DNA of 64,000 nucleotides from Rhodanobacter thiooxydans (GCF_021545845.1 NZ_CP088923.1:2542001-2606000); one strand, 5' to 3'. Shown: positions 52,401-60,225, numbered from the stretch's first letter. Numbers and translations: made by a program. The notes: a model not told the origin generated them from the sequence alone.

Positions 52401-53067
52401 AATAGCTGGCGTCGCTGCCGAGCAGCAGCTGCGCGTTCGGGTAGCCGCCGGCAGCGAGCTGGTCGACGGTGGACTGGGTCACGCTCTTGCTGACCAGGCC
52501 GATGCGGTCGCGGATCTTGATCCGGTAGTAGTCCAGGGAGGTCGTGACGCTGTCGGTCGGCGTCCACACCGCGCCGACAGACAGGCTCTTCGACGTTTCG
52601 GTCCGCAGCGGCGTCGAACCCAGCGCGCGCGCCACCGGGTTGTTCACCGGATAGGTGCCGCTGGGAACCAGGCCGCCCTGGGCGGTCGCCGTGGTGGTGA
52701 CGTTGAGCGTGTTCGCCTGGCCGGGGGTCGGCGTGCGGAAGCCGGTGTTGAACGTGCCGCGCAGCGCGAACGTGTCGGTGAACGCGTAGCGGCTGGAAAG
52801 TTTATACACCACCTTGGAGCCGTAGCCGTTCGCATGCTCGTAGCGCACTGCCGCCGCGCCCGACCACTTGTCGGTGAGGTTCGTTTCGGCGTCGAAGTAG
52901 GCCGAGTCGCTGTTCTGCGTGAAGCGCCCTGCCGCATTGGCCGGAAAGCCCTGGAAGGCATCCGAGCCCACGCCGAACACCGAGGCGGTCGGCCCCACCT
53001 CGGTCGAGCCGGCGTCGCCCCGATGGATAATGTAGGTTTCCTGGCGCCACTGCGCGCCGAAGGCTAG
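49465..53067 (+). CDS. M48-family membrane metalloprotease with run-on 3' end
   Basis: Residues 1 to about 770 look genuine. They comprise an N-terminal soluble domain (MAQYRVKLSGHPLPGH), two transmembrane segments at about 115-175, a zinc site H268EFGH272 in LAHEFGHFAQRF, and a third ligand in QMEFDADRYEVM (about 355). The frame then passes its expected end: a TAA at 51780-51782 is one frame off. It stays open to 53067, running antisense through the TonB-receptor gene. The last ~430 residues are low-complexity Arg/Ala/Val-rich and unlikely to be real protein. The genuine coding part probably ends near 51.78 kb. Confidence 0.7.
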   Translation: MAQYRVKLSGHPLPGHTTESIAEALKQQMGLGPAQVRALLPPAKRVVKAGLDAQDAERWHQVLTRAGLAASKETQAAPAAAPAQPADPLESLRPCLAQGFSRRRPSPLYRMHLSVVTICCVLMPLLYLALVTGLGYALYWYLGHAHLLIGRRVHGIWPLLLVYGVPGVSGGIPLLLLARPILSGGSGRDRSLTLDPADEPRLTEAVQALTGAIGIRPPVALKMSNQVNASVHFEGGWPGFFSGRKVLTIGLPLVAGLTSQQFLGVLAHEFGHFAQRFGMRCSFLVNHVNAWLDARAHQPDPWDERLQRWAEESGDTVIRIVVFITQLGIKASRLLLHGLFLLSFRLSRSLSRQMEFDADRYEVMLAGSENFRETALRLRALSQAFGEIDEQNARTWREHKLLRNIPQAAAAHVATFDPQTWARLKRSLGYGTTRSWDTHPADLERIRSAQDLQAAGLFHDDRPAAILFERFAEHCENATRAYYRQLGVDYQTAELCDSQTVTDIHSQRTTAVDDLRRWSGRQWRSLPWLPLQLALSDAQAPLSWQACVDELRQDSPAIARDWEAAEQENKRRMRLAFSGTLDRHDIPSHLNRVEAFDEERHLPEYQRIAEWKTPARQSLIRVAGLYRRRIEHALGRERVATELVFALSPLYNDIECLQEAWFVASRFPDSKDPAQHAWLSRFRHDADVACQDYAMRLLRKCDGIPQTLLEGGSVGGYLRKRCPRLDHLSASPRDFAGSAGLLLDGLNYAYQAAFAELAQRCAEAERSQGSTGKPEAAPNTAAVRRVDRLPGHARGDGAARRRRSEAGRHSRVPEGAVEAERRGERVPDAEELQRGVLLLAGVGVEDIVAADGHREGVVELVARLQVHQRLAAVVAHVVRRVVAAEQAHRGAPAAVAVDPRDKVELAQAVVEAQHRATLRHLVLEVVHEVVVERVRLHLDHVLRVAVVAEVDVELAVAQLVPRVEHEVDAMDVGSERIAEIAGVAAEQQLRVRVAAGSELVDGGLGHALADQADAVADLDPVVVQGGRDAVGRRPHRADRQALRRFGPQRRRTQRARHRVVHRIGAAGNQAALGGRRGGDVERVRLAGGRRAEAGVERAAQRERVGERVAAGKFIHHLGAVAVRMLVAHCRRARPLVGEVRFGVEVGRVAVLREAPCRIGRKALEGIRAHAEHRGGRPHLGRAGVAPMDNVGFLAPLRAEG
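51824..51855. terminator. Strong hairpin between the protease and TonB-receptor genes
   Basis: A perfect 13-bp stem ACCGTCTCCCCGG/CCGGGGAGACGGT with a 6-nt loop, 18 bp past the TonB-receptor stop on the minus strand. There is no T-tract on either side, so it may be a processing or pausing hairpin instead of an intrinsic terminator. Confidence 0.55.
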
Positions 53068-54537
53068 CGTGAGCGGCGAGTCGTCGAACGAACGGACGAA
53101 ATCCGCGCCGGCGCCCTGCTCGCGCTGGGTCAGCTTGCCGGGACGAAAGGTGGTGGGCGACAGGTTGCCCAGGCTCGGGTTGATCGAACCCTGCAGGCGG
53201 TAGTCGACCTCATTGCTGCCGTTGCGGTAATGCACGTCCCACTGCAGGTTGCCCTGGGCGCCGCCACGCACGCCGCCGACCACTTGGTGATCGGCGATGT
53301 CGGCGCCGAACAGCGGGCTGTAGCCGCCGGGGAACTGCGTGTAGATCGGATTGAGCAGCATCCAGCCGCTTGGGCTGGCGGCGTTGGCCGTCAGGTAGTT
53401 CGCCGGGTTGCCGCCACCGGCCACGATGTTGTCCACCAGCGACTGCGGCGCGTTGGCCGGCGTCAAGCTGCCGTTGGCGTAGCTGACCAGGGTGGAGCGG
53501 CCGGCGATGCCGTACTGCGGCGCCAGCACCGGGGTGCGGTAGAAGAAGCTGGACAGCACCTTCTTGTCCATGAAGTTGCCGTAGCCGTACAGCTGGATGT
53601 CGCTGGTCAGCGGCAGACCGGCGTTGACGAACAGCTTGTTCGTCTTCGTCTCGGGGTCGCCCCAGCGCTGACCCAGGCCGTTGTACGGCACCAAGTTAGC
53701 GCCCACCACCGCCGCCACCGCCGCCGCGCGCGCCTGCGGCACGCCGCGCGAAGTGGGGTCGGTGGTTTCGCGCTCGGCGCTCACGTGCACGAAGCCGTCG
53801 GTGCCGAGCCGGAACCCCGCATCGGCGTCGTAGCGCCGCAGCTCGCCGTCGCCCTTGCCGTACTTGCCCAGCTCCGCGCTGACCGTCACGCCCTTGGGCT
53901 CCTTCTTCAGGATCACGTTGACCACGCCGGCGATCGCGTCCGACCCGTACAGCACCGAGGCGCCGTCGCGCAGCACCTCCACGCGCTCGACCGCGTTGGA
54001 CGGGAACACCGAGAAGTCGACCGCCTGCGCGCCCTGGTTGAAGGTGCCGAGCGGGTCGATCTGCAGGTTGACCAGCGCCGAACGGTGGAAGCGCACGCCG
54101 TCGACCAGCACCAGGGTCTGGTCGGGCGACAGGTTGCGCAGCGACACCGGCCGCACGAACGCCGTGCCGTCGGCGATCGGAAAGCGCTGGGTGGTCAGCG
54201 ACGGCACGATGTTGGTCAGCGTGTCGGTGAGATCCGCCGATGGCTGGTTCGCGATCTGGCTGCCGCTGAACGCGTCGATCGGCGAAAGGGATGCAGTCGG
54301 CGACAAGCCGGCGCGATGCGTGCCGGTCACCACGACTTCCTGCAGGGTAGTGGTCGACTTGGCCTTTGCCGCGTTGTTGCGCCCCTGCGTCGTGGTCGCC
54401 TGGCTGGCCGCGGCCTGCCCGCTGTCCGACGCCCCCGGATCCTGCGCCTGCGCCGCGCACGCTACCAGCGCTGCTGCAGCAAGCGCCGCGCGCACGGCGC
54501 GCAAGAGCACCACGTTGAGCCCTGCATGGTTATGCAT
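51874..54537 (-). CDS. TonB-dependent outer-membrane receptor
   Basis: An 887-residue receptor importing an iron complex, vitamin or sugar with energy from TonB. A signal peptide (ALAAAALVACAAQAQ) and a Gln/Thr linker precede the TonB box-like LQEVVVTGTH. The plug domain follows (LVLVDGVRFHRSALVNL, RVEVLRDGASVLYGSDAIAG), then a long beta-barrel ending in Phe (WYARVTASF). GGAGGGGAG precedes the ATG. Ligand unknown; no Fur box was identified by eye. Confidence 0.93.
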   Translation of the reverse strand: MHNHAGLNVVLLRAVRAALAAAALVACAAQAQDPGASDSGQAAASQATTTQGRNNAAKAKSTTTLQEVVVTGTHRAGLSPTASLSPIDAFSGSQIANQPSADLTDTLTNIVPSLTTQRFPIADGTAFVRPVSLRNLSPDQTLVLVDGVRFHRSALVNLQIDPLGTFNQGAQAVDFSVFPSNAVERVEVLRDGASVLYGSDAIAGVVNVILKKEPKGVTVSAELGKYGKGDGELRRYDADAGFRLGTDGFVHVSAERETTDPTSRGVPQARAAAVAAVVGANLVPYNGLGQRWGDPETKTNKLFVNAGLPLTSDIQLYGYGNFMDKKVLSSFFYRTPVLAPQYGIAGRSTLVSYANGSLTPANAPQSLVDNIVAGGGNPANYLTANAASPSGWMLLNPIYTQFPGGYSPLFGADIADHQVVGGVRGGAQGNLQWDVHYRNGSNEVDYRLQGSINPSLGNLSPTTFRPGKLTQREQGAGADFVRSFDDSPLTLAFGAQWRQETYIIHRGDAGSTEVGPTASVFGVGSDAFQGFPANAAGRFTQNSDSAYFDAETNLTDKWSGAAAVRYEHANGYGSKVVYKLSSRYAFTDTFALRGTFNTGFRTPTPGQANTLNVTTTATAQGGLVPSGTYPVNNPVARALGSTPLRTETSKSLSVGAVWTPTDSVTTSLDYYRIKIRDRIGLVSKSVTQSTVDQLAAGGYPNAQLLLGSDASYFGNAFGSDIHGIDFVLDTRHQLGNGKLNIDFRYNRNTQDVVKVKPNTLNNDFVYDLEHQVPKSRAVLSFDYGLSQFDFIARINRYGGWSTTVGLFGSNNPPDDVSHYSGKTLVDLEARYKFNDTFSVAVGGNNVFDTYPGKEQNATLQFLGVRYALTSPFGFNGAFWYARVTASF

Positions 54538-54908
54538 TTTGTCTCCCCTCCGGATGGCCGTTGAAATTCCCCTTCACGGAAACTACTCCGACCCCTTGCA
54601 TCGAAAAAGCCCTGCAAGAACTTGCAATGGTGGAATGGTTCAATTGGACGGCCATAACGGCAACGCACTCCGTTCTGAAGCAGTGCTGGAAGGCTGCATT
54701 GGCGCGCGCGTGATGCGGAGAAGATCGCATGCATGCCAGCTCATCGAAGACGATCGGCAACGCGGCGAAAAAAATCACGCAACAAAAAAGCCCATGGGGT
54801 TCATGGGCTCTCTGCACTTCCGGTGGAAGTAATGACGAGCAGGAAGCCGATGGGTCAGGCCTTCCCGAAACCGGCCAGATGACTCCGGTTGCGACAAACC
54901 GCAGCCGG
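54538..54908. other. Gap between the TonB receptor and racemase genes
   Basis: 371 bp containing the TonB-receptor promoter region (right of 54537, locally less GC-rich) and the terminator of the racemase-family gene at 54784-54808. No gene is seen. Confidence 0.5.
54784..54808 (-). terminator. Rho-independent terminator after the racemase-family gene
   Basis: On the minus strand GCCCATG-AACCC-CATGGGC is followed by six T. It lies about 100 bp after the stop of the racemase-family gene, which is read on this strand. Confidence 0.85.
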
Positions 54909-55610
54909 CTAGATCGGCCCGCCTTCGAGCGACCAGCGCACGGCATCCGCCGCGTGGATCGCCGTGGTATCGAACAGCGGCACGCGGGTGTCGGTCGGCC
55001 GAATCAGCAGGGAGATCTCGGTACACCCGAGGATGATCGCCTGTGCGCCGTTGCCGACCAGGCGGTCGATGATGCCCAGGTATTTCTTGCGCGACTCTTC
55101 GCGCACGATGCCCAGGCAAAGTTCGTCGTAGATCACTGCGTGCACCACGGCGCGATCCTCCTCGCCGGGAATCAGTACCTCGAGCCCATGGCTCTCCAGG
55201 CGCTTCCGATAGAAGTCCTGCTCCATGGTGAAGCGGGTTCCCAGCAGGCCGATGCGGGTCAACCCGGCGGCCTTGATCGCTGCGGCCGTGGGATCGGCGA
55301 TATGCAGCAAGGGAATCGAGACGGCCGACTGCACCTGTGCCGCCACCTTGTGCATGGTGTTGGTGCAGATCACCAGGCCTTCGGCTCCCGCCCGCTCCAG
55401 TGCAGATGCGGCTTGCGCCAGGACCTCGCCAGCCTTCTCCCACTCGCCGGCGTGCTGCAATTGCTCGATCTCGTGGAAGTCCACGCTGAAGAGCAGCAGC
55501 CTGGCCGAGTGCAACCCGCCGAGCTGCTGTTTGACCCCCTCGTTGATCTCCCGGTAGTAGGAGACGGTGGACTCCCAGCTCATGCCGCCAATCAATCCGA
55601 GTGTTCTCAC
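54909..55610 (-). CDS. Aspartate/glutamate racemase family protein
   Basis: A 233-residue cofactor-independent racemase of the Asp/Glu/hydantoin family. LGLIGGMSWESTVSYYREIN opens the protein. The two catalytic cysteines are in VICTNTMHK and IILGCTEISLLI. Specificity (Asp, Glu or a broad YgeA-like range) cannot be told. The GTG at 55610 has GAGGAGA 8 bases upstream and fits the family start. Confidence 0.92.
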   Translation of the reverse strand: MRTLGLIGGMSWESTVSYYREINEGVKQQLGGLHSARLLLFSVDFHEIEQLQHAGEWEKAGEVLAQAASALERAGAEGLVICTNTMHKVAAQVQSAVSIPLLHIADPTAAAIKAAGLTRIGLLGTRFTMEQDFYRKRLESHGLEVLIPGEEDRAVVHAVIYDELCLGIVREESRKKYLGIIDRLVGNGAQAIILGCTEISLLIRPTDTRVPLFDTTAIHAADAVRWSLEGGPI

Positions 55611-55927
55611 TTGTGCGGTCTCCTCGCTGATCGGTGGTGCCTGGCGCCGTGATGAGAGGCAGGTATCCAACGATCGAATGCGCTCAGGCAGCCTGCCGCG
55701 AGCGGAGCTGCTGCCTCGATGCAGTCGGCCATGTCTTTCGGGAACATAGCATGGCGACCCTGGAGGCCGGCGGCCCGCAGGTGCTGGTCATGCCGCTGGT
55801 TTGCCAGCGCGCTGGATGTCAGCGCAACCGGCAACCCGATGCCCTACACGTTCCAAGGTGATGACGCCCGACAAGCCGTTCGGCGCGGCCGTCGTGTACC
55901 TGCTGACCGGCATTTTCCAGGCGTTCC

Positions 55928-56096
55928 CCCAGGCGCGGTACGGGAGCACCGTGATCAACGGCCTGGCCACGTGATGCCGATGGGCTCGCAGCGCAAGGTC
56001 ATGGGTGGATTCACCACGCCGTGGCCGCTGAAACGGTTCGGCTGGCTGGCCACCGCCGCGATGGCGGCGGGGATGTTGGTGATGCAAAGGAAATGA
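55928..56096 (+). pseudogene. Decayed 3' end of an Nramp-like transporter
   Basis: Translated in pieces this reads RYGSTVINGLA, then after a deletion and frame change PMGSQRKVMGGFTTPWPLKR and FGWLATAAMAAG. The intact Nramp gene at 40-41.5 kb ends LYWSAVVNGVA and SSNKVMGEFTMPWPLKLFGW. A stretch of about 20-25 bp found in the intact gene is missing. Only the last 55 or so codons remain, so this is a relic of a duplicated or related gene. Confidence 0.8.
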
Positions 56097-56188
56097 GGCC
56101 TGCCCCGGCGCGGCCCGGGTGGCGACCGGTCGACCCTCGCCGGAACCGGCCGCCTCCCTTCAATCCGCGGTTCGCCGGCACCCGGCGC

Positions 56189-56626
56189 TCAACGGCACAC
56201 CAGTACCGGAACCTCGCTTTCCAGCAGCGTCTTGTGCGTCTCGCTTCCGAGCAGCAAGCGGGTCATGCCGCGCCAGCCATGCGATGCCATGACCACCAGG
56301 TCGCAATGCTGGGTCCGTGCGGTCTGCACGATCGCCTCATGCGGATGGTCGTTGAAGAGATAGCTGCTGCCGCATTCGATGCCGGCCGCCTTGGCCAACT
56401 GCTGCACCTCGGCCAGATAACGTTCGGCACGCGCAACGGCGTCCCGCGAGTAGCTGGCCTCGGTGGCTGTCACCATCTCGGCCATATAGGCGATGGTGTG
56501 GAATGGCGGCACCACATGCAGCGCATAAACCTTTGCCTTGCACGTTTGCGCCAGTTCGAGACCGAGCTTGACCGCGCGCAACGAAAGCTCCGAACCGTCG
56601 ATGGGAAGAAGGATGTGCTTGAACAT
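56189..56626 (-). CDS. Universal stress protein, UspA family
   Basis: A 145-residue single-domain Usp. The N-terminus FKHILLPIDGSELSLRAV and the nucleotide-binding ASHGWRGMTRLLLGSETHK (G-x2-G-x9-G(S/T) type) suggest an ATP-binding member. Such proteins respond to starvation, hypoxia or oxidative stress. The ATG at 56626 gives the family start. Confidence 0.93.
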   Translation of the reverse strand: MFKHILLPIDGSELSLRAVKLGLELAQTCKAKVYALHVVPPFHTIAYMAEMVTATEASYSRDAVARAERYLAEVQQLAKAAGIECGSSYLFNDHPHEAIVQTARTQHCDLVVMASHGWRGMTRLLLGSETHKTLLESEVPVLVCR

Positions 56627-57594
56627 GGCTGACTCCTCGAGTGGATTACCCCCGGTGGCGGGTACCGTCATCACCCGTGGCCGGTTCGCGGCCGGTCACG
56701 GGTTCTGATTCGTCAATGGCAAGGCCGGCCGGCCCGCCAGATGGCCGGCGGATGCGCGGCGTTGACCTTGCGTCGGCGTGGCAGCGGATCGCCGCCCCTG
56801 CGGCGACGTAACCTTCAGCCATCCCCGCCCGGATGAAACCGGGGCGAACCGGGCTGATCGGCATGCAGCCAACCATGCAACCCGACGCCCTGCTCATGCG
56901 CATCGGCCGCGCCGCCTTTCGGGAAGCGCGCCAACGTGCCAAGCCGGCCGTGCCAGCGAGGCCGCAGGGGGATGACAGGGGGACGCCGCCGAGGTCATCG
57001 GCGGCACGCCGTCGTGCCATCGCCTGCCCGGCGCAGAAGGAGCACATGTTCTTCACCTTGACACCCCCAACGCGCCCTTCCCCACCCGCCGAGCCGCGCA
57101 GGCACCCCGATGCCCCATGCGCCGCCGGCTGCCCCGGCTTTCCAGCCTGCCCATGTCCGTGCCTTCCATACCGACCGCTGCAGTATGTGCACGCCCGCCG
57201 AGGCGATGTTGACCGCGATCAAGTGGAAACCACGTCGCACCGGGTTGGGTTCGGTCAAGTGGGCGCATCCTGGCAGGCTCACCGGGATTCGACGACCGTG
57301 CCCCGCCCAGCCGCCAGGCACGTGGCATCGCTACCGTCGGGCGGACACCGGATCGCCGTTCGTCGCCATCCTCATCGCGCGGCTTGGCGGTGTCTGTCCG
57401 CCGGGGGGCAACACGACGGAATGATCGGGCCGGCAGGGAATGGCGTGGGCAAACAGCCCGAAACGCAGGACGGGCTGGAAAGCGGATCCGAGTCCATCAT
57501 GGTTCCCGACGTCCGCCGCCTTGCGTCCCGGATGCCCGCGGGCCGACCACTCAGTCCACCGGCGCACTCAATCACCTGTCAGGTCATGCCCGCA
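56627..57594. other. Long gap, probably decayed sequence
   Basis: 968 bp with open frames in several registers but no recognisable protein. The only homology I see is internal: 57350-57470 matches 58710-58846. A frame ending SPFVAILIARLGGVCPPGG (stop at 57424) looks like the hydrophobic tail of a membrane protein whose body is gone. Confidence 0.5.
57350..57470. repeat. Diverged direct repeat, copy 1
   Basis: It aligns with 58710-58846 in the same orientation. The best-conserved part is CGTCGCCATCCTCATCGCGC, followed by GGGGGCAACA and a shared GGAATGAT. Both copies encode a similar tail (VAILIARLGGV here) and a nearby stop. The copies flank the broken XRE regulator gene. Confidence 0.7.
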
Positions 57595-58419
57595 TCAGGC
57601 CGATGCCGCCAGCCCGGCACAGACCGCTGCGGTGTGATCGTCGGCGGGAAACGCGCATTCGATGCGCAGTTCGTCCAGCGTCACGTCGCGCGGCATCGAG
57701 AACGTCGTGATGGTCTCGAAGAAACGCAGCTCGCCCAGCCGGCTGCGGAATACCAGCGTGAGCACCGGCGCCGGCATGCCCTGCAGATCGCGGAAGCGCC
57801 AGTGCGCGGGTACGTCGCGATAGGCCAGCACGTCGGCCAGCAGATCCTGCAGCGTGCGATCGCTTGGCACGGCAGCGAGCTGCTCATGGACGTGGCGAAT
57901 GAACTTTTCCGCCACCTCCGGCCAGTTGACGATCACCGAACGGAAGTCGTCCGGATCGAACACCTGGTGTAGCAGGTTGGCATGCCGGCTCTCGCGACCG
58001 TCCATCAGCAGGCGATTGACCCGCGTCGCCGCCCCGTTGGCCATCAGCACGTTCCATTGCCGGTCGATGACGAAGGCGGGGTAAGGCTCCTGGTGCGCGA
58101 TGATCAACTCGATCGCCTGCCGCATCCGCTCCAGCGCCGGCGCCGCCAGTGCGTTCTCCTGATACTGCGGCGCGTAGCCAGCGGCCAGCAGCAGCGTGTT
58201 GCGCTCGCGCAGCGGCATGGCGAACACATCCGCCAGCCGGCCGATCAAGTCGCGGCTGGCGCGCGCCTTCCCCGTTTAGACATAGCTCAGGTGCCGGGCA
58301 GAGATGCCCGCTTCCAGCGCCAGCTCGAGCTGGCTCATGCGCCGAGTGGTGCGCCACTCGCGCAGCAACGCGCCAATCGGCGGATGCGGCTGCGCAGAGC
58401 CCGCGTACGTCGACACCAT
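57595..58419 (-). pseudogene. XRE/MmyB-type regulator interrupted by one TAA codon
   Basis: Read from the ATG at 58419 this is a 274-residue regulator: helix-turn-helix (LLREWRTTRRMSQLELALEA, GISARHLSYV) then a MmyB-like ligand-binding domain (LLAAGYAPQYQE, YPAFVIDRQWNVLMANGAA, FRSRLGELRFFETI). A TAA at 58276-58278 falls exactly where relatives have Glu (SYV-E-TGKARASRDL), consistent with one GAA-to-TAA change. No frameshift is seen. The second part could be restarted at 58248 but would lack DNA binding. Confidence 0.85.
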
Positions 58420-58580
58420 GCTTCCACCTGCTGCAGGAAAGTCCGCCGCATGTTAGCGGGCGTGAAACGGGGGGAAGCATGGGCCGGAATGCACGTCGAG
58501 GAACCCGGCGTGCGCGACGCGGCTGCCGGAGCGAGGGATTCATCTGCGATGGTCCCGGTGGTGGCGTTCGCCACAAATGA

Positions 58581-58604
58581 AGAGGCCCCGCAAGCGGGGC
58601 CTCT
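58581..58604. terminator. Terminator-like hairpin
   Basis: AGAGGCCCCG pairs with CGGGGCCTCT around CAAG. Flanking T-runs are short. It is a common form of intrinsic terminator stem in high-GC genomes, but no intact gene obviously uses it. Confidence 0.55.
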
Positions 58605-58709
58605 TCGGTCGACACTGGAGGAGTCGCGTGTGGCACTTCGAAGCCAAAACTGCCCCTGACGCCCGGGTTTGACAGACACCTTTTCTGGCAGGTGGGCGGC
58701 ATCTGTACG

Positions 58710-58846
58710 GTAGAGCAGATCGCCGAATCGCTATTCGTCGTCGCCATCCTCATCGCGCGACTCGCCGGCGTCTATCCACCGGGGGCAACAAAAGCAGAAT
58801 GATTAGGCTGGCGGAAACGGCGCAGGGAAACAATTCAAAGCGAGGC
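58710..58846. repeat. Diverged direct repeat, copy 2
   Basis: The counterpart of 57350-57470. The frame reads SLFVVAILIARLAGVYPPG and stops at 58799-58801. The hydrophobic run would suit the last membrane helix of a small channel or carrier, but the N-terminal part is not present. Confidence 0.7.
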
Positions 58847-58896
58847 GGGTTCGGGAAAGTGAACCTGACCCCGTTTGTGGAAAGGGAGCTTTGAGA

Positions 58897-59289
58897 TTAA
58901 GCCTTACCCTTGATAGCCTCAGATCGAATTCGCGCACCAACCGTCGCCTCAATGATCTTGTCTCGGAGAGTTTCAACTTTATCCTGTTTAAGGATGGGTA
59001 TATCCAAAGATCTAGCCAGTTGTTCGACGGGCTTCTTGGTCTCAAAGGTTCGCAATAGAAAATCTGAGGCTTCATCGCGACTACTAAATGAAGTTAGTTT
59101 TTCAACAAGTGCTTTAAAATCTTCAAACGGAACTTGCTCCACCTCATCCTTAGTGCGTTTGCGCACAACCCTGAGATCTATGTCATAGCCCTTGTCAGAT
59201 AACTTATCGATATCTTCGCTCGATAGGTTCATCACTCCTGAAAGAACTTTATTAAGGATAAGGGCCAATGCTTTCTGCGACTTGTCCAT
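58897..59289 (-). CDS. 130-residue ParA-partner protein with SAP/Rho-N-like tail
   Basis: No named family is recognised. The N-terminal two-thirds are helical and charged (KALALILNKVLSGVMNLSSE, FEDFKALVEKLTSFSSRDEA). The C-terminus KKPVEQLARSLDIPILKQDK then VETLRDKIIEATVGARIRSE follows the L-x2-LA-x-L-x-I-...-K-x2-L-x2-I pattern of SAP/Rho-N-type helix-extended-loop-helix modules, which often bind nucleic acid. It starts 9 bp after the ParA-like gene and is surely its operon partner. By analogy it could be a ParB-like adaptor or cargo; this is inference. Confidence 0.75.
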   Translation of the reverse strand: MDKSQKALALILNKVLSGVMNLSSEDIDKLSDKGYDIDLRVVRKRTKDEVEQVPFEDFKALVEKLTSFSSRDEASDFLLRTFETKKPVEQLARSLDIPILKQDKVETLRDKIIEATVGARIRSEAIKGKA

Positions 59290-59298
59290 TCTTATACC

Positions 59299-60225
59299 TC
59301 AGAGTAGCGACTGGAATTCACGAACCACACCCTCAATCTCCTTCACTACATCTGAATGCGTGTTGTTTGAATAAGCATTCAGGACAACTGGAATGAGCTC
59401 CTGAGGCGCGCTGGCAAATATGGTCTTATTCTCCCTGAAGTACGTATTCATAACATGAACACCAAGCCGCTTAGTTTGCGCAATAAATTGCCGCTGCGCC
59501 GAAATGGGCTGGCCACTCGTGATCTGAATCATTGTAAACAGGACACCAAGGATAGAAGGATCAATTTCATCCTCATCCTCGTCAAGCGCCGCGTATTCGT
59601 TAAATTCCTTCACGAGATCATTAACACTTCGCTGCAAATAATCGATGCCCAGCGTAGACAGGTAGTCAGGCTTTGCGGGAATCAGAATTTTTTCGCTGGC
59701 AATAATTGCATTTTTAGTAACGATATTGAAGTTGGGAGGACAATCAATAAGAACAATGTCATAGTCCGCCTCATCGATCAGATCCCTAATCGCCCTTCTG
59801 AGCTTTCCGTGCACTTTGATGTAATTGCGCTTTGATTGTTGCAGATTGGCCCCACCAAGCAGGGTCGCCAACTCAAGGTCAACATTGATTAGACCAAGAT
59901 GAGAGCAAATCAAATCTATCCGACCACCCGTATCCTTTCTTGAGAGATATCCATTTACCTTGGCAGGCGAGATAATGAACTCCTTCAAATCCCTCGGATT
60001 GTGACCGCCACTTATGGCATCAAACCAAGTCTTGATTGTCTTGTGGGATTTGTAATCCTCGTCCCATTCGTCAGGAGTGATAAAAGAGAAAGTCAAGCTT
60101 GCCTGAGCATCAGTATCGATCAACAGGACTTTTTTGCCACGAAAGGCAAGCTCTCCTGCGATATTTGAGGTTACGGTGGTTTTGCCAACCCCACCCTTAT
60201 AGTTAATGACAGCAACAATATCCAT
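59299..60225 (-). CDS. ParA/Soj-family P-loop ATPase
   Basis: A 308-residue deviant-Walker ATPase. The N-terminus MDIVAVINYKGGVGKTT holds both lysines (K10 and K15) of the ParA/MinD class. The A' motif is LLIDTDAQASL (D37, D39) and Walker B is DYDIVLIDCPPNFNI. The family dimerises with ATP and positions DNA, protein arrays or membranes. It lacks an N-terminal DNA-binding extension, so it is a small ParA. AAGGTGGGG precedes the ATG at 60225. It is coupled with the 130-residue gene and lies 58 bp after the integrase gene. Confidence 0.92.
   Translation of the reverse strand: MDIVAVINYKGGVGKTTVTSNIAGELAFRGKKVLLIDTDAQASLTFSFITPDEWDEDYKSHKTIKTWFDAISGGHNPRDLKEFIISPAKVNGYLSRKDTGGRIDLICSHLGLINVDLELATLLGGANLQQSKRNYIKVHGKLRRAIRDLIDEADYDIVLIDCPPNFNIVTKNAIIASEKILIPAKPDYLSTLGIDYLQRSVNDLVKEFNEYAALDEDEDEIDPSILGVLFTMIQITSGQPISAQRQFIAQTKRLGVHVMNTYFRENKTIFASAPQELIPVVLNAYSNNTHSDVVKEIEGVVREFQSLL

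Larger units (their letters stand above)
58420..58896. other. Gap between the XRE pseudogene and the island
   Basis: 477 bp. It holds a terminator-like hairpin (58581-58604) and copy 2 of the direct repeat. Base composition changes to AT-rich from about 58880, which marks the left side of the island. No gene is seen. Confidence 0.5.

Noticed and set aside
58806..58816. CTGGCGGA near the left side of the island as an attachment site matching the tRNA-Ser 3' end
   Set aside because: Only 8 bp match, and the flanking DNA on both sides still aligns with repeat copy 1, so the island boundary must be further right.
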